This document shows, one piece after another, positions 33,301 through 43,200 of a stretch of 64,000 nt of DNA. The stretch is from Strigops habroptila. Lineage: Eukaryota > Chordata > Aves > Psittaciformes > Psittacidae. Positions within the stretch are counted from its first letter, which is position 1. Every line of letters begins with the position of its first letter. A program made the position numbers and the translations under genes. The stretch is from assembly GCF_004027225.2 (NCBI RefSeq), contig NW_022651105.1, positions 301,962 to 365,961 on the forward strand, read 5' to 3'. The notes under the pieces are model-generated. The model did no database searches. It saw only the letters and a list, made by a program, of their open reading frames with translations, and was not told the origin of the DNA.

Positions 33301-34247
33301 AATGGATCCGGGGGGGGGTCCCGGCTGCACTGTGCCCCCCCCATCATTCCCAATGGATCCGGGGGGGGGGTCCCGGCTGCACTGTCCCCCCCCCCCATCA
33401 TTCCCAATGGATCCGGGGGGGTCCCGGCTGCACTGTGCACCCCCCCCATCATTCCCAATGGATCCGGGGAGGGGTCCCGGCTGCACTGTGCACCCCCCCA
33501 TCATTCCCAATGGATCCGGGGGGGGTCCCGGCTGCACTGTGCACCCCCCCCATCATTCCCAATGGATCCGGGGAGGGGTCCCGGCTGCACTGTGCACCCC
33601 CCCATCATTCCCAATGGATCCGGGTGGGGGTCCCGGCTGCACTGTGCACCCCCCCCATCATTCCCAATGGATCCGGGGGGCGGTCCCGGCTGCACTGTGC
33701 ACCCCCCCCCATCATTCCCAATGGATCCGGGGGGGGGGTCCCGGCTGCACTGTGCACCCCCCCATCATTCCCAATGGATCCGGGGGGGGGGGTCCCGGCT
33801 GCACTGTGCCCCCCCCCATCACCTTTTCCTTGCCGGCAGGGAGCGGGAACGCCGGGAGAAGGAGCGGGAGGAGTGGGAGCGCCAGTACAGCCGCCAGAGC
33901 CGGTCCCCGTCCCCCCGCTACAGTGAGTGACCGGGGGGGTCCGGGGGGGCACAAGGGACCAGTCAATTCCCAGCCCCATATTGGACACTTGGAAGGGGGG
34001 GGGGGAAAGGAAAAGCTGCTGCATTCCCATGGGAAAAGCGTCATGGTGTCCAAGCGCATCCCTCTGTTTGCAGGTCGGGAATACAGCTCATCCCGCAGGT
34101 AGGTGCCCACATCCTGCCCCACACGTGGGGGTCGCAGCTCACTGAGACCCCCCCCCCCCCCCCCCCCCCCCATTCCCAACACATCCGTGTGTGCGCTTCC
34201 GCAGGCGCTCCCGGTCGCGGTCCCGCAGCCCCCACTACCGGCACTGA
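21357..34247 (+). CDS. CLASRP: CLASRP, CLK4-associating SR-related splicing protein (20 coding exons)
   Basis: SR-related nuclear protein linked to CLK kinases and alternative splicing. Coding exons: 21357-21455, 23502-23599, 23829-23930, 25624-25703, 25820-25904, 26071-26216, 26303-26399, 26543-26621, 26711-26784, 28193-28234, 28312-28527, 28736-28988, 30179-30346, 30439-30478, 31338-31398, 32485-32543, 32864-32910, 33840-33922, 34074-34098, 34205-34247. The start MWHEARKHERKLRGMMVDYK is identical to mammals. The SWAP/DRY-EERY-type N-terminal domain includes NNMIDRFDVRAHLD and CNYERYRGLVQNDF. An acidic stretch (EDEVIPD), DELNQEQVADLNKQ, an RS-rich middle, a conserved LTPQEKLKLRMQKALNRQ helix and a Lys/Glu/Arg coiled coil follow, ending SRSPHYRH. 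About 631 residues against about 674 in human. One surplus G in the run at 28815-28824 breaks the RS frame and is probably an error. The donor after 28527 (GTCGGT) is weak; it was chosen because only that phase fits. Confidence 0.96.
21465..23450. repeat. 24-bp pyrimidine-rich minisatellite in the first coding intron of CLASRP
   Basis: About 2 kb built on CTCCTGCTCCCCTTTTCCCT plus ATGG. The plus strand is mostly pyrimidine. Because the unit is a multiple of three, frames stay open for up to about 500 codons, encoding hydrophobic repeats like LLLPFSLW or APAPLFPM. Confidence 0.94.
24350..25610. repeat. 209-bp tandem repeat, six copies, CLASRP intron
   Basis: GAATTCCAGG recurs at 24381, 24590, 24800, 25010, 25218 and 25427, giving a period of 208-210. 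Each unit carries the inverted repeat TTCCCTTTCCAAAGGGAA and the text GGTTTGATTCCTTCCAG. It is AT-richer than the surrounding DNA. The last copy ends at the acceptor of the exon starting 25624. I do not recognise the family. Confidence 0.93.
26790..28095. repeat. 42-bp minisatellite in CLASRP intron 10
   Basis: About 31 units whose parts are GGAGCTGGGATACAGCATCC and AGCCCTGCTCCATCCCATTC plus CC. Since 42 is a multiple of three, long frames stay open on both strands (534 codons on minus). Some units carry an extra AGCCCC insertion. Confidence 0.95.
28815..28824 (+). other. CLASRP: Run of ten G causing an apparent CLASRP frameshift
   Basis: Within the RS exon 28736-28988. With nine G the frame gives YRGGGYHRSGRY, then an Arg/Ser repeat region like that of mammals and exits the exon in the phase needed by the next exon. 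With ten G the exon reads Pro/Leu-rich nonsense and the phase fails. Confidence 0.8.
29010..30030 (-). repeat. Composite repeat B, inverted copy in CLASRP intron
   Basis: Reverse-complement counterpart of the element at 5740-6600. A CR1-like segment (29010-29180) is followed by a shared flank (29190-29335), about 25 units of the 23-bp repeat (GGGGAGCTCCCATAGGACAC, 29340-29920), then the same flank found at 5765-5870. Both sit in introns of plus-strand genes, 23 kb apart and inverted. Confidence 0.88.
29030..29180 (-). mobile_element. CR1 LINE 3' fragment in CLASRP intron
   Basis: Reverse complement of CR1 3' text: GGGACACCTTCCATAGGGC, then GCCAGGGATGGAGCAGCCAA and CCCAGTGTCCCAGCACCCTC. It is part of composite repeat B. 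Confidence 0.75.
30700..31095. repeat. 54-bp minisatellite in CLASRP intron 15
   Basis: About seven units mixing CACTGGGACCCACTGGGATC and CACTGGGAGCTGGCCATGGG. The 54-base unit keeps frames open but encodes nothing recognisable. Confidence 0.92.
31405..32455. repeat. C-rich minisatellite in CLASRP intron 16
   Basis: Units of about 30 bases, CATTACACCCCATGGACCCC followed by a run of C and G. It occupies nearly all of intron 16. Confidence 0.93.
32545..32855. repeat. G-rich minisatellite in CLASRP intron 17
   Basis: About ten units of roughly 30 bases, GGTTATGGGGCTGGGGGGGG plus CACACACC or CAGAGCCT. Confidence 0.93.
32918..33830. repeat. 52-bp minisatellite in CLASRP intron 18
   Basis: About 17 highly similar units containing CATCATTCCCAATGGATCC, a run of 6-10 G, TCCCGGCTGCACTGTGCAC and a run of C. 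Variation is almost entirely in the homopolymers, so the true copy lengths may be wrong in the assembly. Confidence 0.94.
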
Positions 34248-34273
34248 TGGAACGGAGCCGGTTCCCCACGGCA

Positions 34274-34279
34274 AATAAA
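34274..34279 (+). terminator. CLASRP polyadenylation signal
   Basis: AATAAA only 27 bases after the CLASRP stop codon (34245-34247), giving an unusually short 3' UTR. Confidence 0.85.
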
Positions 34280-34324
34280 GATGGAAAAGCTGGCTCCGTG
34301 TCTGCGACGGGTTGGGAAGGAGCT

Positions 34325-35805
34325 GGGATGAGCCCCCATGGGACACCCTGGGTCTCCCATAGGGCACAATGGGTCTCCCATAGGGCACAATCGATCTCCC
34401 ATAGGACACAATGGGTCTCCCATGGGACACCCTGGATCTCCCATGGGACACCCTGGATCTCCCATAGGGCACAATGGATCTCCCATAGGACACAATGGGT
34501 CTCCCATGGGACACCCTGGATCTCCCATAGGGCACAATGGGTCTCCCATGGGACACCCTGGATCTCCCATAGGACATAATGGATCTCTCATAGGACGCAC
34601 TGGATCTCCCGTAGGACACCCTGTATCTCCCATAGGGCACCCTGTATCTCCCATAGGGCACACTGGATCTCCCATAGGACACAGTGGATCTCCAGTAGGG
34701 CACAATGGATCTCCCATAGGACACACTGGATTTCCCATGGGACACAATGGATCTCCCATAGCACACCCTGTATCTCCCATAGGACACAGTGGATCTCTCA
34801 TAGGACACCCTGTATCTCCTGTAGGGCACAATGGATCTCTCGTAGCACATGCTGTATGTCCCATAGGACACCGTGGATCTCCCATGAGACACAATGGATC
34901 TCCCATGGGACACAACAGATCTCTCATAGGGCACGATGGATCTCCCACACACACCCTGTATCTCCCGTAGGGCACAATGGATCTCCTGTAGGACACAGCA
35001 GATCTCTCGTAGGACACAATGGATGTCTCATAGGGTACAGGGGATCTCCCACAGGACACAATGGATCTCTCATAGGACACAGTGGATCTCCCATAGCACA
35101 CCCTGTATCTCCCATAGGACCCAATGGATCTCCCACAGCACACCCTGTATCTCCGATAGGACACAACAGATCTCTCATAGGACACAATGGATCTCCCATA
35201 GCACACCCTGTATCTCCCATAGGACACAGTGGATCTCCCATAGCACACCCTGTATCTCCCATAGGACCCAATGGATCTCCCACAGCACACCCTGTATCTC
35301 CGATAGGACACAACAGATCTCTCATAGGACACAATGGATCTCCCATATGACACACTGGATCTCCCATGGGACACAATGGATCTCCTGTAACACATCCTGT
35401 ATCTCCCATAGGACGTAATGGATCTCCCACAGCACACCCTGTATCTCCCATAGGACACAATAGATCTCTCATAGGACACACTGGATCTCCCATGGGACAC
35501 AATGGATCTCCTATAACACACCCTGTATCTCCCACAGGACACAATGGATCTCTCATAGGACGCAGTGGATCTCCCACAGCACACCCTGTATCTCCCATAG
35601 GACACAGTGGATCTCTCATAGGACACAACAGATCTCTCATTGGGCACACTGGATGTCTCATAGGGCACAATGGATTCCCACAGCACACCCTGTATCTCCC
35701 CTAGGACACAATAGATCTCTCATAGGACACAGTGGATCTCTCGTAGGACACAATGGATCTCTCATAGGGCACAGGGGATCTCTCGTAGGACACAATGGAT
35801 CCCCC
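34325..35805. repeat. 21-bp minisatellite between CLASRP and GEMIN7
   Basis: About 70 units of ATCTCCCATAGGACACAATGG and variants. It is close to the reverse orientation of the 23-bp repeat in RELB and CLASRP introns (shared CTCCCATAGGACACAAT), differing by a two-base deletion. It fills the gap where human has ZNF296 and abuts the GEMIN7 stop codon. Confidence 0.94.
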
Positions 35806-35817
35806 CGGGGGCGCTGC

Positions 35818-36171
35818 TCACGGCAGCGGGAAGCGGAAGCAGAGCACGTCGGGGCCGCGCAGCAGCGCCGCCTCCTGCAGCCCCAGCGGGGTCCGCAGCG
35901 CCTCCACCAGCAGCGCCGCCGCCTCCCGGTCCGCGGCCCCGAACGTGGCGTCCACGCGGACCCCGGCGCGGAGCCAGAACCGCGCGGGGCGGCCCCGGGC
36001 GGCCGCCAGCGCCCGCAGGAACCGGCGCCGGAGCCGCGCCCGCGCCCGCTGCGCCTCCGCCTCCCCCCGCGCAGGGTGCCGCCGGCGGGACTCGAACCCG
36101 CGGCCGCGGCCGTCCGGGCCCCGCGGCAGCCGCAGCACCGGCACCGGCACCGGCTCCTCCGCCGGGGTCAT
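35818..36171 (-). CDS. GEMIN7: GEMIN7, SMN-complex subunit
   Basis: Gemin7, an Sm-fold subunit of the SMN complex that pairs with Gemin6 during snRNP assembly. A single coding exon gives 117 residues (human 131). The start MTPAEEPVPVPVLRLPRGPD aligns with human MQTPVNIPVPVLRLPRGPDG, fixing the ATG at 36171-36169; a splice acceptor (CTCCCGCAG) lies just upstream, so an upstream in-frame Met at 36204 is intronic. The Sm-like part includes GVRVDATFGAADREAAALLV and TPLGLQEAALLRGPDVLCF, then ends FPLP. The middle is unusually Arg/Ala-rich, reflecting extreme GC content. It is transcribed away from PPP1R37 and shares its promoter. No AATAAA follows on the minus strand before the 21-bp minisatellite. 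Confidence 0.92.
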   Translation of the reverse strand: MTPAEEPVPVPVLRLPRGPDGRGRGFESRRRHPARGEAEAQRARARLRRRFLRALAAARGRPARFWLRAGVRVDATFGAADREAAALLVEALRTPLGLQEAALLRGPDVLCFRFPLP

Positions 36172-36199
36172 GGGTCCTGCGGGAGAGGAGGCAGCGAGA

Positions 36200-36545
36200 G
36201 ACACCCCCTATAGGGCACAGCCCCATAGACACCTATAGACCCCTATAGACCCTTATAGACCCCTATAGGGCAGAGCCCCATAGACACCTACAGACCCTTA
36301 TAGACCCTTATAGACACCTATAGGGCAGAGCCCCATAAACACCTACAGACCCATATAGACCCTTATAGACACCTATAGGGCAGAGCCCCATAAACAGCTA
36401 CAGACCCATATAGGGCAGAGCCCCATAGACACCTATAGACCCCTATAGGGCAGAGCCCCATAGACACCTACAGACACCTATAGACCCCTATAGGTCAGAG
36501 CCCCATAGACACCTATAGACTCCTATAGGGCAGAGCCACCATAGG
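36200..36545. repeat. Minisatellite upstream of GEMIN7 coding exon
   Basis: Units of CCCATAGACACCTATAGACC and CCTATAGGGCAGAG, about 25-60 bases, in the GEMIN7 5' intron. Confidence 0.9.
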
Positions 36546-36589
36546 GGCACTGTGACTCCACCCTATAGAACTGCGACCCCGACAGCCCC

Positions 36590-37010
36590 CTCCTCAACCC
36601 CTTCACTGCCCCATATGGGACCCCCCAACCAACCCCTTCATTGCCCCATACGGGACACACACCCCCCCCAAAAGTTCCTGGTGCCCCCCAACCCCCTTCC
36701 CTGCCCCATATGTGACCCCCCCCAAAGCTCCTGGTGCCCCCAACCCCCTTCCCTGCCCCATATGGGACCCCTTCACTGCCCCATATGTGACCCCCCCCCA
36801 GTTCTTGGCCCCCAGGTGCCCCCGAGGCCCTTCACTGCCCCATATGTGACCCCCCCCCCCCCCAGTTCTTGGCCCCCAAGTGCCCCCGAGGCCCTTCACG
36901 GCCGCACATGGGACCCCCCCATAGTCCCCTTCACTGCCCCACATGGGACCCCCCCATAGTCCCCTTCACTGCCCCACATGGGACCCCCCATAAGCCCACG
37001 GTGCCCCCCA
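36590..37010. repeat. Minisatellite in GEMIN7 5' region
   Basis: Diverged units around CTTCACTGCCCCATATGGGA and runs of C, followed by several short GTGCCCCCCGAGCGCC repeats (to about 37050). Confidence 0.85.
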
Positions 37011-37079
37011 GGTGCCCCCCAAGTGCCCCCCGAGCGCCCCCCGAGCGCCCCCCACGCGCCCTCCCCCCGGTACCGCCGC

Positions 37080-37218
37080 TCCGCTCCCGCAGATTCGCGC
37101 TCCCGCTCGGGTCCCGGTTCCGCTGCCGCAGATTCGCCACCGCGGCCTGCGGGAGCCCGCGGCTCGTGTCGAATCTGCGGCCGCGGCGCTGCGGCGCTGG
37201 GCGCGGAGCGGCTCCGCC
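37080..37218. promoter_or_regulatory. Bidirectional CpG promoter of GEMIN7 and PPP1R37
   Basis: A CpG-dense interval immediately before the PPP1R37 ATG. It has three exact copies of an 11-base motif: CCGCAGATTCG at 37087-37097 and 37126-37136, and its reverse complement at 37170-37180. No TATA box. The first exon of GEMIN7 probably starts here on the minus strand, but cannot be placed exactly. Confidence 0.7.
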
Positions 37219-40200
37219 ATGGAGCAGGCCCCGGGGCAGGCCCCGGAGCCCCGCGGGGCCGAGGCCGAGGACGGGCGGCTCCGGGCGGGGGCCAAGCGGG
37301 TCACGTTCCCCTCGGACGAGGACATCGTGTCCGGAGCGGTGGAGCCCAAGGACCCCTGGAGACACGGTACCGGCGGGGGGGGGCTGCGGCCTGCGGCGGG
37401 GGCAGCGCTGGGAACGGAGCTCCGGTGATGGGAACGGGGCTCCATTGGGGGAACGGGGCTCCATTGTGGGGAACGGGGCTCCATTGGGGGTATCAGGGAT
37501 CCACTGGGGGTATCAGGGCTCCATTGGGGGTATCAGGGATCCACTGGGGGTATCAGGGCTCCATTGGGGGTAATGGGGCTCCATTGATGGTAATGGGGCT
37601 CCACTGGGAGTAATGGGGCTCCACTGAGGATAACGGGGCTCCATTGGGGTAATGGGGCTCCATTAATGGAGATGGAGCTCTGTTGGAGGTAACGGGGCTC
37701 CACTGGGGGTAACGGGGCTCCATTGGGGGGAACGGGGCTCCATTGGGGGGAACGGGGCTCCAATGGGGGTAATGGGGCTCCATTAATGGAGATGGGGCTC
37801 CATTGGGGGTAACAGGGCTCCATTGGGGTAACGGGGCTCCACTGAGGGGAAATGGGGCTCCACTGATGGTAATGGGGCTCCACTGGGGGTAACAGGGATC
37901 CACTGGGGGTATCAGGGCTCCATTGGGGGTAATGGGGCTCCGTTAATGGTGGTGGGGCTCCATGGGGTGAACGGGGCTCCACTGGGGTAATGGAGCTCCA
38001 TTGGGGGTAAAGGGGCTCCATTGAGGGGAACGGGGCTCCAATGGGGGTAACGGGGCTCCACTGGGAGTAACAGGGCTCCATTGAGGAGAACGGGGCTCTA
38101 ATGGGGGGAACGGGGCTCCAGTGATGGGAACGGGGCTTCAATGAGGGGAAATGGGGCTCCATTGGGGGTAATGGGGCTCTATTGGGGGTAACAGGGATCC
38201 ACTGGGGGGAACGGGGCTCCACTGAGGAGAACAGGGCTCTATTGGGGTAACAGGGCTCCATTGGGGTAACGGGGCTCCATTGATGGGAACGGGGCTCCAC
38301 TGAGGAGAACAGGGCTCTATTGGGGTAACAGGGCTCCATTGGGGTAACGGGGCTCCATTGAGGGGAACGGGGCTCCATTGAGGGGAATGGGAATCTATTG
38401 GGGTAACAGGGCTCTATTGGGGTAACGGGGCTTCAGTGATGGGAACGGGGCTCCATTGGGGGTAATGGGGCTCCATTGGGGGTAACGGGGCTCCATTGGG
38501 GGTAATGGGGCTCCATTGGGGGTAACGGGGCTCTATTGGGGTAACGGGGCTCTATTGATGGGAACGGGGCTCCACTGATGGGAATGGGGCTCCATTGATG
38601 GTGACAGGTCTCCATGGATGGGGGATCTGATGCTGGGGGGGCTCATTGATGGGGGATCTGGTGCTGGGGGGGCTCATTGATGGGGGATCTGGTGCTGGGG
38701 GGGGCTCATTGATGTGGGATCTGGTGCTGGGGGGGCTCATTGATGGGGGATCTGGTGCTGGGGGGGCTCATTGATGGGGGATCTGGTGCTGGGGGGGGCT
38801 CATTGATGTGGGATCTGGTGCTGGGGGGGCTCATTGATGGGGGATCTGGTGCTGGGGGGGCTCATTGATGTGGGATCTGGTGCTGGGGGGGGCTCATTGA
38901 TGTGGGATCTGGTGCTGGGGGGGCTCATTGATGGGGGATCTGGTGCTGGGGGGGCTCATTGATGTGGGATCTGGTGCTGGGGGGGGCTCATTGATGTGGG
39001 ATCTGGTGCTGGGGGGGCTCATTGATGTGGGATCTGGTGCTGGGGGGGCTCATTGATGGGGGATCTGGTGCTGGAGAGGGCTCCACCTTCATTCCCTGAA
39101 GGTCCCAACGGTGTCCCTGCAATTCGGGAGGGATCCCCTGTTCCCAGTGTTCTCCAGCGCCCCTTCCCTTTGCCTTCGGGAGGTTTGGCTCCTCCTCACC
39201 ACCACATTCCCACCTCAGGGGCATGGACGAGGCAGTAGAGGAGGCCCAGGGTTTGCTGAGGAGACACCGGGAGCACCGGGAATGCTGTTGGATGGGGAGC
39301 GGGATCCATCTCCTCCCGGTTTCTCACCCCCCGGGGCAGATGCTCCATTGAAACCAGCAGTTCCATCCCATGGAACGCTTTGGGTTGGGAAGCCCTTGAC
39401 ATCATCCAGATCCAATGGGGACCCCTTCCATGGGGCAGGTTGCTCCAACCCCTTGACCACTGCCAGCATCCAACCCTGCTTCGTTCATCCCAGTGTCCCA
39501 TCATCCTCACAGGGAAAGACTTCCCGATATCCAGCTCCTTTGCGTCTTGCTTTGGGGGTTTTGGTGCTATTCCCACCTTTTCCCCCCCCTGGAGCTGTTG
39601 TACCTTTAAGAGCTCAGGGATGAAGTGTTGGGTTCCATCCCTCCTCCTGCCATGAATTATTCCTGCCTCGAATTCCTTATCCCGTCCATCTCCAGGCTCA
39701 GCTCCAGCTCCTGAGCTCCCTCTTGTCTCCTGCCCTTCCCAGTGTTGTGCTGGCGTTAAGCTGGAAGCTCTTCCCGGTCATTCCCAGCTTGTTTTCCAGC
39801 AGTTCCAGTGTTGGTTTAAGGCAAGGGGACGTCTGGGATGGGATGGGGCTGGGAAGTGGGAATCTGTAGGGCCGGGAGCTGCTGCCACCCGTCTCGCCCG
39901 GCTTCCCTGCCCATGGGCTGGGAGTTATCCATGGGGAATGAACTCCCCACTGTGCCCTATGGATGCTCCCCACTGTGCCCTATGGATGCTCCCCATTGTG
40001 TCCTATGGGAGCTCCTTGTGCCCTATGGATGCTCCCCATTGTGCCCTGTGGGAGCTCCCCACTGTGTCCTATGGGAGCTCCTTGTGCCCTATGGATGCTC
40101 CCCACTGTGCCCTATGGATGCTCCCCGCTGTGTCCTATGGGAGCTCCTTGTTGTGTCCTATGGGAGCTCCCCATTGTGTCCTATGGGAGCTCCCCACTGT

Positions 40201-43200
40201 GTCCTATGGGAGCTCCCCACTGTGCCCTATGGATGCTCCCCACTGTGCCCTATGGATGCTCCCCACTGTGTCCTATGGGAGCTCCCCATTGTGCCCTATG
40301 GATGCTCCCCACTGTGCCCTATGGATGCTCCCCACTGTGTCCTATGGGAGCAGCAGGGCCAAGGGGGGGTCCCTGCGCCCCTGCTCTGCTCTGGGGACAC
40401 CCCACGGGGAGCACTGGGGCCAGGTCTGGGGTCCCCAACAGCAGGAGACCTGGAGAGGGCCCTTGGGGGTGGGATGAGGAGGAACTGGAAGAGCTGGATG
40501 GGATCTTGGGATGAAGCTCTTTCCCATGAGGGTGCTGGGACACTGGGATGGATGGAACAGAGAAGGGCCGGATGCTCCATCACCATCAAGGCCAGGTTGG
40601 AGCAACCTGCTCTATGGAAGGTGTCCCTGCAGCAGCTTTGAGGTCTTGCCCAACCCAACCCATTCCATGGTTCTAAGGGCTTTAGGAGCAAATCCAGAGG
40701 ACCTGATCCTGCTTCCTGCTGGAATCCCAGTGATGCCGGTGGGAAGGTGGGACCGGGATGTGCCAGAGCAGCACAAATCCCATCCCACAGCAAAGAGGTG
40801 GTTAAAGCTTCCCCCAGGAGAGGGCACAAGAACACATGGAGATCCTCTCCTTAAGATGTCCTTTGTCTTTAGCCATGGGACTTGCTTGGTCTTGGTGTGT
40901 TTCCCACTTTCAGCTCCCAGGGAATCAACAACGTGCCATATCCCATGTCATGGAATCATGGAATCATGGAATGAACCAGGCTGGAGAAGACCTTTAAGCT
41001 CAAGTCCCAACCTTCACCCAAGGCCACCCTGAACCCATGTCACTGAGGACCTTGTCTCCATGGTTAGGGAGCACTTCTAGGGATGTGATTCCATCATTCC
41101 AGCCTATTCCAATGCTTCTGGAGGGGGAATTGTTCCCAATATCCCCCCTAACCCTCCCCTGGGGCAGCTGAAGGCCGTTCCGTCTTATCCCATCCCTTGG
41201 GAGCAGCCACCTCCTGGCTCCATCCTTTCAGGTCCTCCCTGAGCCTTCTCCATGGAAACCCTCCTAATTCCTCACAGGACTTGTCCTCCAGCCCCTTCCC
41301 CTTCATTCCATCACTTTGGAGGAGCGAATCCCTCCCGTGCAGGGGGATTTTGGGGATGCAGAAGCCCCTTTTGGGGCTCTCACCTGGGAGCAGATGGAAT
41401 CCCGGTGGTTTTCCCTCCGGCGGCGGCGCTCCGGGTTGATGTGGCTCCGGATGGCGCAATCCTCAGGGATGGGAGGAGGGGATGGAGCTGGTTTGTGCTT
41501 GGCCAGCTGAGGTTCCTGGGGAAGCTGGTTCCTCCAGCTCGCCTTCCCACCTGGAATAGCTGCAGCGTTGGTGTGGGGCCAACGGCAGAGGTGGGAATCG
41601 CCTCCCGTGGCCCTGATCCCGCAGCATCCGGAGCATCCAGGAGGCAGGAAAGGTGGGAGCGGTGAGGTGGTGGTGGCCAAAGCTTCCCGATGGGAACGGC
41701 TGCCAGAGGGTGACGTCTCAACCCCTGCCCTCTCCAGAGGGAATGGCTTGAGCTGGCATTCCAGGAGGAAGCTCTTCCCTCCGAGCCTGGTGGGACACTG
41801 CGATGGGTTGAAGGGAGGTTTGGTTGGACAACGCTTGGGGCGACGTGGTCTGTGGACCCTTCACGTGGAAGCAAATGAGCTTTAAGGTCCTTCCCAACCC
41901 ACATCATTCCATGATTCCATGATGCAAGGATAGACGTGGCCTTGCACCAAGAGGAGCGTATCTGACCGTGCTTTGGAGGGGCCACCAAGCAGCCTGCTGG
42001 GGTTTGTTATCCCGTGGCTCTTCCCAAAAGCTTTCCTGCTCCTCCGAGAGCTGCTCTGGTGCCAAAGCACCCCAGGAGGAGCTGGGGTGGCTTCTCCAAG
42101 CCCTTTCCTGCCCAAGCAAGCCGGGACTTGCTCCGGAGCATCAATGTGCTGGAGCAAGGCCTGCCCAGGCTTTGTGTTGGACCAGCCAAATCCCTGTCAT
42201 CTCCTCGCCCGGGTGTAGATCCCGATGGATAACAGGGATTCCAATGGGGGGGATGTCAGATCCTGCGGGAGGCTCATCCTTCCCCCGTGTCCTTCCAGCC
42301 CAGAACGTGACGGTGGATGAAATCATGACTGCCTACAAGCAAGCCTGCCAGAAACTCAACTGCAAGCAGATCCCCAAGCTGCTGAAGCAGATACAGGTAG
42401 ATCTGGGGCTCAACCCCCCCCATTCCCAATGGGAATCCGCTGTGGAGCACCCATGGGGTGAACCCCAACATCTCCTCGTGGGGATGCTCCAAGCTCTTCC
42501 CTTGGCCGTGTGTGCAGGGGTGAGACGTTGCTCTTCCTCCTGCAGGAGTTCAAGGAGCTGGCTCCCAGGATAGACTGCTTGGATCTCAAAGGTGAGGCCT
42601 TGCTGCATCCATCACCATGGACTTGGGTCCTCTTCCAGGGTTCTATTCCCGGCTGGAATTGTGCTCCCACGTGGGGCTCCTGTAGCTTTAATCCCAAAAG
42701 AGTAAGTGCCAGGTTGAGGAATGTTGACGTCCTGGTTGAGGAGCACCAGAACATCCCCTCAAGCACGAATTGTCCCTCCCAGCAGCATCCCCATCCCTGC
42801 TCATCCCAGAACAGCTCCTCTGGGACATGAGGTAGAGCTTTTCCAGCTGGTGTCTGGAAACTCCAATAGGAAAACTGGGAATGTCTCCCAGTTAATCCTC
42901 CTTACTGCAAACCTGGAGCATCTCCTGGAGCTCCAGCGAGGAGAGGAAGAAAGGTGCCCTCCCTTCCCTGCAAGGGCATCCAGAGGGATGGTCTTTGCAG
43001 GGAATAACTTGGGAATGACCCATGGTGGTGGTTGGTTAAAGGTGCCTCCATACAGGGGGGGATCCAGCTTCCCATGTGTCCTCCTGGGGCTCATCCCACT
43101 CTCTTCCCAGGGGAGAAGCTGGATTACAAGGCCTGTGAGGCTCTGGAGGAGATCTTCAAGCGGGTCCAGTTCAAGATCGTGGATCTGGAGCAGACGAGCC

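Noticed and set aside
36172-36204. Upstream in-frame Met for GEMIN7 (MSLAASSPAGP)
   Set aside because: A splice acceptor lies between it and the conserved start, so it is intronic.
41200-41700. Possible coding frames on both strands in PPP1R37 intron 1
   Set aside because: Flanked by and partly made of CR1 remnants, with no conserved protein sequence or splice context.
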